DNA of 24,201 bases from a virus, in the IMG/VR virus record IMGVR_UViG_3300009537_000172, positions 1 through 24,201 of that record. One strand, given 5' to 3'. The position numbers were made by a program, and so were the translations under genes. This document shows positions 8,313-15,408 of this stretch, one piece after another; position 1 is the first letter of the stretch; each line of letters begins with the position of its first letter. Under the pieces are notes generated by a model that did no database searches, was not told the origin of the DNA, and saw only the letters and a list, made by a program, of their open reading frames with translations.

Positions 8313-8528
8313 TTAAACCTTCTTACCTCGCTTCTTTGGTGCTTCTTCAGCACCTGTAAACTTCAAGTCTTCTTCCACAGTTTCAAGGATTTCAATATCC
8401 TCTTCAACTGTTTTTGTCTCAAAACCTAATCTTATTAAATCTTTTTGTGAAAGTAGGTGAATATTTGCGTTAATGATCTTTAAATCATTCTCATCCAACC
8501 ACTCTTTTTCTAATATTTCTTTTATCAT
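8313..8528 (-). CDS. Small acidic protein in head module, unknown function
   Basis: 71 residues from ATG 8528 (MIKEILEKEWLDENDLKI). The frame can be extended to a TTG at 8546, but that overlaps the GTGGTATAAT promoter element and is rejected. The body is acidic (TVEEDIEILETVEEDLKF), with a basic tail (PKKRGKKV). It may be a head-completion or regulatory protein. No family is recognised. It lies 54 nt upstream of the scaffold and directly behind its own promoter. Confidence 0.6.
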   Translation of the reverse strand: MIKEILEKEWLDENDLKIINANIHLLSQKDLIRLGFETKTVEEDIEILETVEEDLKFTGAEEAPKKRGKKV

Positions 8529-8534
8529 AACTAC

Positions 8535-8544
8535 ATTATACCAC
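8535..8544 (-). promoter_or_regulatory. Extended -10 promoter, late type, copy 2
   Basis: GTGGTATAAT on the minus strand, in the 18-nt gap between the stop at 8547 and the ATG at 8528. The -10 is so close to the start that the mRNA would be nearly leaderless. It would boost transcription of the small acidic protein, scaffold and capsid relative to the genes upstream. Confidence 0.55.
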
Positions 8545-8546
8545 AA

Positions 8547-8807
8547 TTATTTATTTTTCTTTAATCTGTCCTTTACTTCATCAGCTAAAAGTCTTGCTTT
8601 AAGTGCGTCTGTTACTCTTCCACTATTATCGTACTCAGGTGCTCCTTTGTATTTTCGTGCTTCTCTAAGTGTATTAAAATCTCTAGTTGATTGAGCAATA
8701 GACCTCTTTGATTTTATTATTGCCGGTGCCGCAATTATGGTGGCTGTTGTATTTATTGCTTTATCCCTAATAGCTTTCATTTTATTTAGTAGTGTTTCTT
8801 TTTTCAT
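8547..8807 (-). CDS. Small basic protein, unknown function
   Basis: 86 residues, strongly Lys/Arg/Ala-rich. It has an N-terminal helix and a hydrophobic stretch (INTTATIIAAPAII, about residues 18-31), then charged helical segments (LREARKYKGAPEYDN, ALKARLLADEVKDRLKKNK). The hydrophobic patch is short for a membrane span. It overlaps the end of the preceding gene by 26 nt and belongs to the portal-to-scaffold group of small genes. Possible roles are head decoration, ejection or DNA binding, but nothing in the sequence decides. Confidence 0.55.
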   Translation of the reverse strand: MKKETLLNKMKAIRDKAINTTATIIAAPAIIKSKRSIAQSTRDFNTLREARKYKGAPEYDNSGRVTDALKARLLADEVKDRLKKNK

Positions 8808-9042
8808 TTTTTTTAGCAGCCTTTTCAGACTCCATCTTAGCTTTTAATTCCTTCTGCTTTAACGCAAGCATTTCCGTAACAATAAAATCAACTTCTTTAC
8901 CCAGAGGACTATCTTCGGGTAATTCTGCCACGCTAGTAATACGCTCCATGCCAACAATATCTGTAATAATATCAATCCACATGGCTCGCTTGTTTTCACC
9001 TGTAGCATCTTTTCCATGTTCTATTTGTAAAATAACTTTCAT
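8782..9042 (-). CDS. Small head-module protein, unknown function
   Basis: 86 residues. An N-terminal globular part (MKVILQIEHGKDATGENKRA, then WIDIITDIVGMERIT) is followed by a charged helical tail rich in Lys/Glu/Ala (KQKELKAKMESEKAAKK). The start ATG 9042 lies 3 nt after the previous stop at 9046, and the end overlaps the next gene by 26 nt, so translation is probably coupled. No family is recognised. Confidence 0.6.
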   Translation of the reverse strand: MKVILQIEHGKDATGENKRAMWIDIITDIVGMERITSVAELPEDSPLGKEVDFIVTEMLALKQKELKAKMESEKAAKKNEKRNTTK

Positions 9043-9045
9043 AAT

Positions 9046-9363
9046 TTATCCGAGCATTCGCTCAATATTTTGTTCTAGGACCTCCTTCTCAACTCTAGGA
9101 CTGTCCAAGAAGTATTTAATCTTCCTAATAAAATCTAACTTCATTTTAAGGAATGTATCTTCCCTGTCCTTATTATGCTGGCTGACTAACTTCTGAATAG
9201 TCTCCTCCTCTTCTGTTTTCAAGAAACGTGAAACATCTTCATCTGTTAATTTTCGACCTTCTAACACGCTCTGCCAGTTTCTATAAGTTTCCTTTTCATC
9301 ATCCTGAAGTTCTGAAAATTCTTTTACATGTAATTTTGTTAAGTATTTTTCAAGTATATTCAT
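9046..9363 (-). CDS. Small helical protein after portal, unknown function
   Basis: 105 residues, acidic and predicted almost wholly helical (VKEFSELQDDEKETYRNWQS, LTDEDVSRFLKTEEEETIQK), ending in FLDSPRVEKEVLEQNIERML. The start ATG 9363 follows the portal stop (9365) with one base between. Many phages carry a small helical gene here. The LTDEDVSRFL segment may be a helix-capped motif, but no domain is recognised. Confidence 0.6.
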   Translation of the reverse strand: MNILEKYLTKLHVKEFSELQDDEKETYRNWQSVLEGRKLTDEDVSRFLKTEEEETIQKLVSQHNKDREDTFLKMKLDFIRKIKYFLDSPRVEKEVLEQNIERMLG

Positions 9364-9364
9364 A

Positions 9365-11050
9365 TTATTGTTGTGTCATTTGTTGCATCATCTGTGCATT
9401 ATTTGTTGGTGGTACAGCAGGATTTATTGGTTGTCCATCAGGACCCACTTGTGGGGTTGTTTGATTTTCATATGCCTGCATCGCTTGATCTATTTCCTCT
9501 GATGTCCAATCCATAAGTTCCAACTGTTTCCTTTTAGCAATTTTCAAAGCCACAGGATTATCTTGGAAGTTAGCGATTGTATATTGTGCTTTCTGTAATG
9601 CAAACTGGTCTAGTGCGTCAGACTCTGCTTTCATTATTACTTCACATTTAAAACCTTCTGGCATATTCCAGTCTGTAGGGAAAATCTCCTTACTTTGTAA
9701 GTCGCCGTTTGGTGCTTCCTTATATAATGTGATACTACCTCGTGAGTTGTTACTCAAAAGCTGGTAGAATATTTCTCCAAGCTCTTCCCATGCTCGTCTA
9801 TAATGCTTTGCTGCAACACTATTTCGTCCACTTGATTGTTCAAGGTTTAGTTGTACCTCTCCAAGAGTTGTTCGTGATTTTGTCTGCTCACCCCGCTCTG
9901 TTGGTGTCTGTGCCACAGAAGACTGTATCAAGTCTTTAAGAAACTGTATTTGCTGTGTTGTGTCATTCAAAGGCTCAATACGCATCTGCTGTAATACCTC
10001 AGCTGGATTACCTGGTACTCCATACATTCCGAAAGGCTTTGGGTCAAAAGCTTTTGGTTGGAAGGTTCCATTCATTGAGTTGAAGAAGTACATACCAAAG
10101 TTACGATATGTTCTGTTCTCTAGGTCTTGAGATGTATACATATTGATAACCTTGTTGATAGTTCGTACAGAGTCTCCCTTACCGTCACACCATATATCAT
10201 TTAGGTCTGGATCATCAGCCCAAGTAACAATTGGAAGTATAGAAATTCCAATAGCCTCTTTAAGTGGTTTGTTATAAAGGACAACTTTATCAGCCGCAAT
10301 TACAATAAGATGTCTTACAAACTGATTGTCCTTTACAGACCACACCTTCTTATAAGACTCATTTATTTCAACAAGTATCTCTGAAGCATTGAATTGGTCA
10401 TAATTCTGTGCACCTAAGTCTATAAGACGTTGTGTCTTTTGTTGATATGCCTCAGATGTTTCAGCACTTTTAATCAATCCCTCTTTACTATCTAGGTACT
10501 GTTTAAGTTCTTGTTTTGCATCAGCGTCATATTTAGCATTAGCCAAAATTTCACGAAGTGGTTTAAAGATATGTGTTCTTATGATGTATTGCGCACTATT
10601 AAGGTCAAGTGAATTTGTCCTTGGTGAGATTTCAATATCATATGGATCAATAATGTCCAAGAAAAATTCGTTTCTATTAAATCCAGCAATCTTAAAGGAC
10701 CTTCCTTGAAGACCTACAATCTTCTTGTCTAAGTTGTCTAATATATCCAACTTTAATTTATTAAAGTAATGTTTCCATATCTCATCCACAAGTATTTCTG
10801 CTGTCTTGTGACGAGTAGTAGCACCACGAGCCTTAAATTTAAGCTCTGGCGCTTCGTCAATTTTACTTACCCATGTCTGAATAGTCTCCCTCATTATAGG
10901 AATATTAATAGGCTGACGCTGAGTAAGACGATTCGCTACAACACGATCTCTAAAAAGGCTGTAGTTTTGGTTCCATTGGTCGAAACGCCTACTTTTAAAT
11001 TCTTCTGACTCCTTCTTTTCTTTTATGTGTTCGCTGATTAGTTTATCCAT
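9365..11050 (-). CDS. Portal protein
   Basis: 561 residues, within the usual size range for P22-type portals. Recognisable features are an N-terminal helical region ([19 protein letters not shown]), the early beta motif around [20 protein letters not shown], the central [15 protein letters not shown] and a long stem/crown helix region. [19 protein letters not shown] is a loop pattern seen in many portals. The C-terminus is a Gln/Pro/Asn-rich tail ([19 protein letters not shown]). It forms the dodecameric DNA gate to which terminase docks. Its ATG overlaps the stop of the HNH fragment by 8 bp. It follows the terminase genes and precedes the scaffold and capsid genes as expected. Confidence 0.8.
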   Translation of the reverse strand: MDKLISEHIKEKKESEEFKSRRFDQWNQNYSLFRDRVVANRLTQRQPINIPIMRETIQTWVSKIDEAPELKFKARGATTRHKTAEILVDEIWKHYFNKLKLDILDNLDKKIVGLQGRSFKIAGFNRNEFFLDIIDPYDIEISPRTNSLDLNSAQYIIRTHIFKPLREILANAKYDADAKQELKQYLDSKEGLIKSAETSEAYQQKTQRLIDLGAQNYDQFNASEILVEINESYKKVWSVKDNQFVRHLIVIAADKVVLYNKPLKEAIGISILPIVTWADDPDLNDIWCDGKGDSVRTINKVINMYTSQDLENRTYRNFGMYFFNSMNGTFQPKAFDPKPFGMYGVPGNPAEVLQQMRIEPLNDTTQQIQFLKDLIQSSVAQTPTERGEQTKSRTTLGEVQLNLEQSSGRNSVAAKHYRRAWEELGEIFYQLLSNNSRGSITLYKEAPNGDLQSKEIFPTDWNMPEGFKCEVIMKAESDALDQFALQKAQYTIANFQDNPVALKIAKRKQLELMDWTSEEIDQAMQAYENQTTPQVGPDGQPINPAVPPTNNAQMMQQMTQQ

Positions 11051-11225
11051 GTTTCTTTTTATTAAAATGATTCCATCCGAAGGTATCTGTTGTTAAATGA
11101 CATTTTCTACACAAAGTTCTTCCGTTGTCTATTGCAAATCTTAATTCTGGATAATCTACAAATGATTTAATATGATCTGCTTGTATTTCTACTTTTGTGT
11201 GTCCATTAAATATATTATACCACAC
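11043..11225 (-). CDS. Truncated HNH endonuclease remnant upstream of portal
   Basis: 60-codon frame. The C-terminal half of an HNH domain is clear: [19 protein letters not shown], then [19 protein letters not shown], giving the D-H pair, the Asn and the final His with a C-x-x-C. The upstream half of the usual domain, with its first C-x-x-C, is absent. The only available start is GTG 11225, which lies inside a GTGGTATAAT promoter element, so transcripts from that promoter would lack it. It is probably a decayed homing endonuclease, or a minimal protein made from read-through RNA. Its stop overlaps the portal ATG by 8 bp, so it may still couple portal translation. Confidence 0.5.
   Translation of the reverse strand: MWYNIFNGHTKVEIQADHIKSFVDYPELRFAIDNGRTLCRKCHLTTDTFGWNHFNKKKHG
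11214..11223 (-). promoter_or_regulatory. Extended -10 promoter, late type, copy 3
   Basis: GTGGTATAATATATT on the minus strand, sharing 15 bases with copy 4 at 13939. It lies upstream of the portal gene, within the 5' end of the HNH remnant frame. Transcription would begin near 11207. Confidence 0.55.
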
Positions 11226-11230
11226 TTTCG

Positions 11231-11323
11231 TTATTTCAATAAAAATATACTAAAAAGTATCAAACCAATTACCCCCAATACCAACTTTGAATATTGAATT
11301 ACCCTAGCTTCCAACATGCTCAT
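11231..11323 (-). CDS. Tiny single-span membrane protein
   Basis: 30 residues from ATG 11323 ([14 protein letters not shown]), then a continuous hydrophobic span ([15 protein letters not shown]) and a final Lys before TAA. GGAG lies about 9 nt upstream of the ATG, a good ribosome site in a phage that mostly lacks them. It overlaps the end of the 56-residue membrane ORF by 20 nt in another frame. The size and single span allow a holin, antiholin or other lysis-related peptide. Function is inferred only. Confidence 0.45.
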   Translation of the reverse strand: MSMLEARVIQYSKLVLGVIGLILFSIFLLK

Positions 11324-11474
11324 CTCCGAACTCTCCACCACTGTTTTCTTTTTCTTCATAATATTTGTTTATTTCGTCCCACTCTTCTGGTGTAACAAAA
11401 AGCATTAAAATCAAACCTAATAATAAAAGCGTAAACATACCTCCACATAAAGTTAAAAATATTGCTGCTATCAT
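11304..11474 (-). CDS. Small membrane protein with acidic tail
   Basis: 56 residues from ATG 11474 (MIAAIFLTLCGGMFTLLLLG). A hydrophobic span (about residues 2-27) is followed by a strongly acidic, soluble tail (TPEEWDEINKYYEEKE). The ATG overlaps the TGA of the upstream 289-residue protein in an ATGA junction, which supports it as a real gene. An N-in or N-out orientation cannot be decided. Together with the next tiny membrane ORF it might form a lysis-timing pair, although no endolysin is in the window. Confidence 0.55.
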   Translation of the reverse strand: MIAAIFLTLCGGMFTLLLLGLILMLFVTPEEWDEINKYYEEKENSGGEFGDEHVGS

Positions 11475-12340
11475 CTTATTTTTTCTAAGGTTGGTAATGA
11501 CTTGTCCTTTATCATTTTCCTACGTTCTTCATTTGTTTTTCCCATATACTTATAGTCTGTTCTCACACAAGCCCAGTATCTATCCCCATCATCATATGAA
11601 AGTTTCCTCACATCTACCTCAGATACCGCTATCTTAAAGGCTTTTCTAAACTTCCTGAAGAACAACATAAAGGACAACCCAAGACCGACCAACTTGAATT
11701 TATTGTGTACGAAGACGCTATCTCTCTCGGCCATAATGGAAATAAGACGTTTGATTTCCTTAATTGGATTATTAAGAAGTTTTCCTTTGGTTGTTTCTGA
11801 GAAAATATCCAACACTCTAAACTGATATGCTCTATCGTACTCCACCATGTGCGAGAAAATAAGTGAGAACTTGTCTGCGTTTTCTGTCGATATTCCTAAA
11901 TTGATAAGAAAAGAATAAGTAGACCAACAAAGTTCCTGTGCCACAGGTGTTAAATATTCATTCTTCAGTATATAAGAACTCATTATTTCCCACGACTGAC
12001 GATTAAAAGAAGATAGAAGTTTTTCCAAGAAGCGAAGTTTTGATTTGTGTGGGTACAGTGAAAAAATAATAGATGTTGGTATAAATTCTTTTGAACCAAA
12101 AATTTTTACAGCCTCTATAAAGTTTTTCTTCACCATATTAACTGCCCACATTGTTTGAGGTAATGTTAACCCTTTCTGTGGATACTCCGCCCCTTCTAAA
12201 TATAAAAATATCCCTTTATCCCATGATAGTCTTTCTACAGGTGTAAACTGTACCTGTTCATTCATAATTTCCTCCTCCCTTTCCTGATTTACATAAGCAA
12301 ATTCAGGTATCTCTATTTGTGTTGGTGTTTTTTGTCTCAT
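11471..12340 (-). CDS. Unknown 289-residue protein between terminase and portal
   Basis: The start is taken at ATG 12340, one base after the terminase stop (12342), with GAGGAGTGGGG just upstream. The frame could be extended to ATG 12379 inside the terminase gene. The protein is mostly helical, with aromatic-rich segments (LSWDKGIFLYLEG, FIPTSIIFSLYPHKSKLRFL), one short hydrophobic stretch (FKLVGLGLSFMLFF) and a basic C-terminus (NEERRKMIKDKSLPTLEK). No catalytic motif or known family is recognised. Its place in the packaging module suggests a role in head assembly or membrane-associated assembly, but this is a guess from position. Confidence 0.65.
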   Translation of the reverse strand: MRQKTPTQIEIPEFAYVNQEREEEIMNEQVQFTPVERLSWDKGIFLYLEGAEYPQKGLTLPQTMWAVNMVKKNFIEAVKIFGSKEFIPTSIIFSLYPHKSKLRFLEKLLSSFNRQSWEIMSSYILKNEYLTPVAQELCWSTYSFLINLGISTENADKFSLIFSHMVEYDRAYQFRVLDIFSETTKGKLLNNPIKEIKRLISIMAERDSVFVHNKFKLVGLGLSFMLFFRKFRKAFKIAVSEVDVRKLSYDDGDRYWACVRTDYKYMGKTNEERRKMIKDKSLPTLEKIR

Positions 12341-12341
12341 A

Positions 12342-13637
12342 TTATAAACCCCACTCCTCATACATGGGGGTAATGCCATTAGTCTGAGAGCTTTGAGCTC
12401 TCATATTTTGATAAGTAAGTGGTCTTATTGGTATTTGCCACACAGCAAGTGCCAATGACATCATTCTATCGTCGTGTTTGTCATCAGGTACAACAATCTT
12501 TGTTCTTCCTTGTGCTGTAACATCAAAGAAAGCACTCTTGAGTTCCTCTAGTAACTCTGGATCATCAGGAATCTTTATTTTATCCTGTTCTAAGAGAATC
12601 TGAAGGTTTATTAATAGCTCATTACGGCTGTTATATGTAAAAGTAAATGGGCTCACGTTAATTCCTTTATTCACAAGGTCATCCACTACAGGATTTCCTA
12701 CCCCAGTTGAGTCCATCACCACAAGTGGCTTATTATATTTGTAATATGCCGCCTCTATCTTAGCTTTCTGCAAGGAGTAATCTATCTTATTAAAACTATC
12801 CTGTGGTCCTACTTTAAAAGTAGTCAAATTAAATGGTGTAAGTACCGTATAGTCATTAAATTTAGCCAAGTCCACTCCCAACTGGTACATAGCCATATCA
12901 TCATGCACCCACTCCTCCTGCTTATACGTATGTAAATCTACATCCTTAAAGACAGCACTCGCATTTTCTGTAAAGTCACATTCATACTCCTGCATATATA
13001 ATGCTTTGGACATATTCATCTTCTGTTCTAACAAATCTTCCTCTGGTACTGCGTGAGTTTTAGATACTGGAAGAACTTCTACGTGCCACTTAGGGTTTTT
13101 CTCACCGTTAAGTAGTAATTCATGAGCGTGATTGTTTCCTCTGGGAGTATACACAAACACCGCCCATCCTCCGTTTTCCGTAAGAATAGGTGAGATATAG
13201 TCCCATACCTCTGACTTCATCAGAGCGTATTCCGAAAACACCACACCCACAGGGTTAGTACCGACAATTCTGTCCACATTATCAGCTCCTACAAGCTGTA
13301 GAATAGAGCCATTGTGCAAAGTAATACGCATTTCAGTCTCATTTTTATCCTTTACAATCTCCTTTGGAAAGTGGTCCAAGAAACGAAAACCAGAACCATC
13401 AGCACCTGTCCAAATAACCTTCTTAGCTTGTGTATATGTAGGCAGGAAATAGAAATATGTACCTACACGTTCCATCATTTTCTTAGGAAGGTTGGCAAAT
13501 ACCATTTTATCCTTACCTGCACGTCTGTGAGCTACTAGAATAAGACGTTTATACCCTTCGTCCCACTTTTGTAGGAAAGGTAATTGATATTCACGAGGCT
13601 GGAATAAATGTGGAAGTGAGATTTGTGTTAGAGACAT
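12342..13637 (-). CDS. terL: Terminase large subunit (packaging ATPase and nuclease)
   Basis: 431 residues from ATG 13637; a TTG six codons earlier is rejected. The ATPase domain shows the Walker A variant AHRRAGKDK (36-44), Walker B VVFSE (132-136) and a coupling-type TPRG (164-167). The RNase H-like nuclease domain has its three acidic positions at GVDLA (Asp256), VVMDS (Asp309) and DDKHDDRMMSLAL (Asp389/390). All expected motors and metal-binding residues are present. It pumps DNA into the procapsid through the portal and cuts concatemers. Its start overlaps the HAD-protein stop by 10 nt, and it shares a leftward transcript with portal and capsid genes. Confidence 0.92.
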   Translation of the reverse strand: MSLTQISLPHLFQPREYQLPFLQKWDEGYKRLILVAHRRAGKDKMVFANLPKKMMERVGTYFYFLPTYTQAKKVIWTGADGSGFRFLDHFPKEIVKDKNETEMRITLHNGSILQLVGADNVDRIVGTNPVGVVFSEYALMKSEVWDYISPILTENGGWAVFVYTPRGNNHAHELLLNGEKNPKWHVEVLPVSKTHAVPEEDLLEQKMNMSKALYMQEYECDFTENASAVFKDVDLHTYKQEEWVHDDMAMYQLGVDLAKFNDYTVLTPFNLTTFKVGPQDSFNKIDYSLQKAKIEAAYYKYNKPLVVMDSTGVGNPVVDDLVNKGINVSPFTFTYNSRNELLINLQILLEQDKIKIPDDPELLEELKSAFFDVTAQGRTKIVVPDDKHDDRMMSLALAVWQIPIRPLTYQNMRAQSSQTNGITPMYEEWGL

Positions 13638-13930
13638 AAGTTTTCTTGGTTCCAACTAGTAAAATGTATAGCTTTATTATCAATATAAAAGTCAGCATCT
13701 GGTTTTATATTAGTAATATCATCATATGGTATGTCAAAATATTTCATCCAAGGCCCAATTATATGTTTTCTATTACCCCATACGGAATGAATAATTATAG
13801 TGTGTCCTTTGTCCTTGAATTTCTTTAATGCAAGTTGTGCTCCTTCTATAGGGGCTCCAAGAACTTTACCTTCTGGGGGTTTTTGATCATGTATTACTCC
13901 ATCAAAATCTATAGCTAGTATTAGTGACAT
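13628..13930 (-). CDS. Small HAD-superfamily phosphatase-like protein
   Basis: 100 residues. HAD motif I is clear at residues 8-12 (DFDGV), with both Asp residues. A Ser/Thr motif II is plausible at IIIHSVWGNRKH, and motif IV at PDADFYIDNKAIHF near the C-terminus (acidic pair). It is shorter than most HAD enzymes and has no large cap domain. The likely role is removal of phosphate from a nucleotide or nucleic-acid end. It lies between the terminase genes, begins directly behind promoter copy 4, and overlaps terL by 10 nt. The substrate cannot be read from the sequence. Confidence 0.75.
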   Translation of the reverse strand: MSLILAIDFDGVIHDQKPPEGKVLGAPIEGAQLALKKFKDKGHTIIIHSVWGNRKHIIGPWMKYFDIPYDDITNIKPDADFYIDNKAIHFTSWNQENLCL

Positions 13931-13938
13931 TTGAATAT

Positions 13939-13948
13939 ATTATACCAC
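13939..13948 (-). promoter_or_regulatory. Extended -10 promoter, late type, copy 4
   Basis: GTGGTATAATATATT on the minus strand, 8 nt before the ATG of the HAD-like gene. It should drive terL and the genes beyond it. As at the other copies, no -35 box at proper spacing is visible. Confidence 0.6.
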
Positions 13949-14108
13949 ACGAAGTTTAAAAATTCTATTTTGTAAAAAAAAATATAAAGGACATTTGACA
14001 TTGTACGATATGCGTTGTTAGTTACTTTTGAACTTGAAAAAATGGGTGGTGTAAAAATTGACTACCTTACTATATCTACTAGAAAAGAAAATGGTGCCGT
14101 ACCCGGTA

Positions 14109-14143
14109 CCCCTTACCCCGTACGCCTTACCCCTACCCCCCCC
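14109..14143 (-). other. G-quadruplex-capable tract
   Basis: The minus strand carries runs of 8, 4, 4 and 4 guanines separated by 2, 10 and 3 bases, with a further GGG just beyond. Four-tetrad folding is possible in minus-strand DNA and in the terS-side RNA. The plus strand is a run of TACCCC-like units, unlike the AT-rich surroundings. Confidence 0.5.
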
Positions 14144-14219
14144 ATTCTATATATAGCACTCATTTAATGTGCCTATTACATGGCTTTATATATGGGGCTT
14201 TTGGTATACGCTAGTATGT

Positions 14220-14291
14220 GGCTCAATAGAGCCGTACAAAGTATGTCGCACAATATACATTTGGCGACATTGTAAACGGCTCAACAGAGCC
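14220..14291. repeat. 72-bp nested palindrome beside the terminase gene
   Basis: The arms read GGCTC-4 nt-GAGCCGT-spacer-ATGTCGC and their inverse GCGACAT-spacer-ACGGCTC-4 nt-GAGCC. Each end can also fold alone as a GGCTC/GAGCC hairpin (14220-14233 and 14278-14291). The centre is 14 nt. There is no T-tract for a simple terminator. It starts 43 nt beyond the small-terminase stop. Confidence 0.65.
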
Positions 14292-14333
14292 ACTATATAG
14301 AATAAAGGCGTATAGAGCCTCGCTCATATTTGT

Positions 14334-14801
14334 CTATTCCACTGTACCATTTTCTGCATAGTCTGCTTCACGTGGCACGCTTTCAGGCTGTTCTGGGTCA
14401 TTCTGGGGGCTTGAATTATAGTTAACTATGTTGATTTGTACGTTTGGGGCTTGTATTTCTTTATCCTCGCTGTACTTGGCACGGGCTTGGGTTTTTAGAA
14501 TAAACTTGGATGCATCTATTTGCATTTTACCAACCTCTATGTCCCGCTTGGTCTTTATATTGTCAGGATCTAACTCATAATTGTTATATTTTCTAAGATT
14601 TTTTTCTGCTTTTTGTACTGCTTCTACGTCGTTTTGGGTATTTTCTGTTAGCCATGCGGGTTTTTGGCTTGTTAGTTGCCTTGCTGTAACTTCCGGATAG
14701 CCCGCAAGAAGTGCGGATCTGTACATATTTCCGAAAGTTTCGCTCTTTGGATCTTTATAACTTGCAATGCATAACGCTTGTTTTGGGTCTAATAGTGTCA
14801 T
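14334..14801 (-). CDS. terS: Terminase small subunit
   Basis: 155 residues. The N-terminus (LDPKQALCIASYKDPKSETF, then GNMYRSALLAGYPEVTARQL) is the helix-turn-helix DNA-binding part seen in small terminases, which recognise the packaging site. A central helical, charged oligomerisation region (VQKAEKNLRKYNNYE, KMQIDASKFILKTQARAKYS) follows, and then a disordered Pro/Asn/Glu-rich tail that may contact the large subunit. It is the first gene of the leftward late run, starting 8 nt from a TGTTATAAT element. The gene order terS-HAD-terL is slightly unusual because of the inserted phosphatase and the gap between. Confidence 0.85.
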   Translation of the reverse strand: MTLLDPKQALCIASYKDPKSETFGNMYRSALLAGYPEVTARQLTSQKPAWLTENTQNDVEAVQKAEKNLRKYNNYELDPDNIKTKRDIEVGKMQIDASKFILKTQARAKYSEDKEIQAPNVQINIVNYNSSPQNDPEQPESVPREADYAENGTVE

Positions 14802-14810
14802 TTGCTTTAT

Positions 14811-14819
14811 ATTATAACA
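14811..14819 (-). promoter_or_regulatory. Extended -10 promoter for small terminase
   Basis: TGTTATAAT on the minus strand (TGn plus TATAAT), 9 nt before ATG 14801. It resembles the GTGGTATAAT group but differs in the third base of the extension. No good -35 box is seen. Confidence 0.45.
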
Positions 14820-14897
14820 TTATTTTGCATTATCGCATATACCCACTTTACAAAAGCAAAAAACTATAACATAACCAAAAAGAAAATACTAAAAGAC

Positions 14898-14926
14898 TTG
14901 CATTTTCCCCCCTCCTGTGATATGCT
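14898..14926 (+). promoter_or_regulatory. Strong sigma70-type promoter
   Basis: TTGCAT, a 17-bp spacer and TATGCT. It drives the HNH/HTH-like gene at 14981. The -10 box overlaps the left arm of a palindrome (14924-14940). Confidence 0.75.
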
Positions 14927-14940
14927 GTACATTGTACAGC
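14924..14940. promoter_or_regulatory. Palindromic operator over -10 and start site
   Basis: GCTGTAC ATT GTACAGC has perfect 7-bp arms around a 3-nt centre. It covers the end of the -10 box and the expected start of transcription. A bound dimeric repressor would block the promoter; alternatively the RNA would begin with a hairpin. Confidence 0.6.
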
Positions 14941-14980
14941 GTAACACCGGAAGGAGACAACACTAAACATCACCAAACAC

Positions 14981-15385
14981 ATGAGATATAGAAGCCGATC
15001 AAAGCAACTCCAGCTACATGCTAACACTCCTTTCACAGCTCTAACAGGTATAGAAACATTCATAGTGCATAATGACAATGAGTGCCACATAACAAAAGCT
15101 CTTACCCATAAAGATCATCCCATTCAATCCCACGCTTATGGTCTTTATTCCGGTATATATCCAAAATACAAATATAATCATAAAATTAAAGTAACAAACA
15201 CGTGCGGTGTTAAAAATTGCGTTAAACAAGATCATTTGCAAGCCGTATATCACCCCTCAAAAGACGACATTGAACGCCTTACCACTTATTTACGCTTTTC
15301 TACTATTGAAAGCCTTGCACATCAACTAGATGTCACCCCGCAACTATTACAACAATATATTGATACACATATTGACATTATCTAA
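14981..15385 (+). CDS. HNH/His-Me-finger-like protein with HTH-like C-terminus
   Basis: 134 residues. The segment TCGVKNCVKQDHLQAVYHPS has the C-x4-C-x3-D-H-L signature of zinc-binding-loop His-Me (HNH-type) endonucleases. The C-terminal stretch STIESLAHQLDVTPQLLQQY looks like a helix-turn-helix. The start is ATG 14981, but the strong ribosome site GGAAGGAG is 24 nt upstream, so initiation is uncertain. The gene is monocistronic, between a promoter with an operator and a strong terminator, which suits an early regulator or a free-standing homing endonuclease. The candidate catalytic His is the one in QDHL. Which role is right cannot be decided here. Confidence 0.65.
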   Translation: MRYRSRSKQLQLHANTPFTALTGIETFIVHNDNECHITKALTHKDHPIQSHAYGLYSGIYPKYKYNHKIKVTNTCGVKNCVKQDHLQAVYHPSKDDIERLTTYLRFSTIESLAHQLDVTPQLLQQYIDTHIDII

Positions 15386-15408
15386 AAAATGTATCATAAC
15401 ATATAAAA

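Larger units (their letters stand above)
13949..14333. other. 385-nt gene-free region between small terminase and HAD/terL unit
   Basis: No convincing gene lies here on either strand; the longest ATG frame is 41 codons on the plus strand (14042) and crosses the C-rich tract. The region holds a C-rich/G-quadruplex tract (14109-14143), a nested palindrome (14220-14291) and an A9 run at 13973-13981. Phage packaging sites (cos or pac) often lie beside the small terminase gene, so this is the best candidate in the window. There is no direct evidence of cutting. Confidence 0.5.

Noticed and set aside
8792-9196. 134-codon plus-strand frame opposite the head-module small genes
   Set aside because: It is antisense to two well-placed minus-strand genes and its Ser/Phe/Cys-rich translation looks like a mirror of their Lys/Glu-rich helices.
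11365-11637. 90-codon plus-strand frame
   Set aside because: It runs antisense to the 289-residue gene and the small membrane gene, which have ATGA coupling and ribosome sites.
14101-14143. Telomere-like repeat
   Set aside because: The TACCCC-like units are irregular and internal, and not at a molecule end; a G-quadruplex tract is all that can be supported.
14848-15253. Two minus-strand frames (80 and 70 codons)
   Set aside because: They are opposite the HNH/HTH-like gene, cross its promoter and operator, and have Cys/Tyr-rich antisense-like composition.
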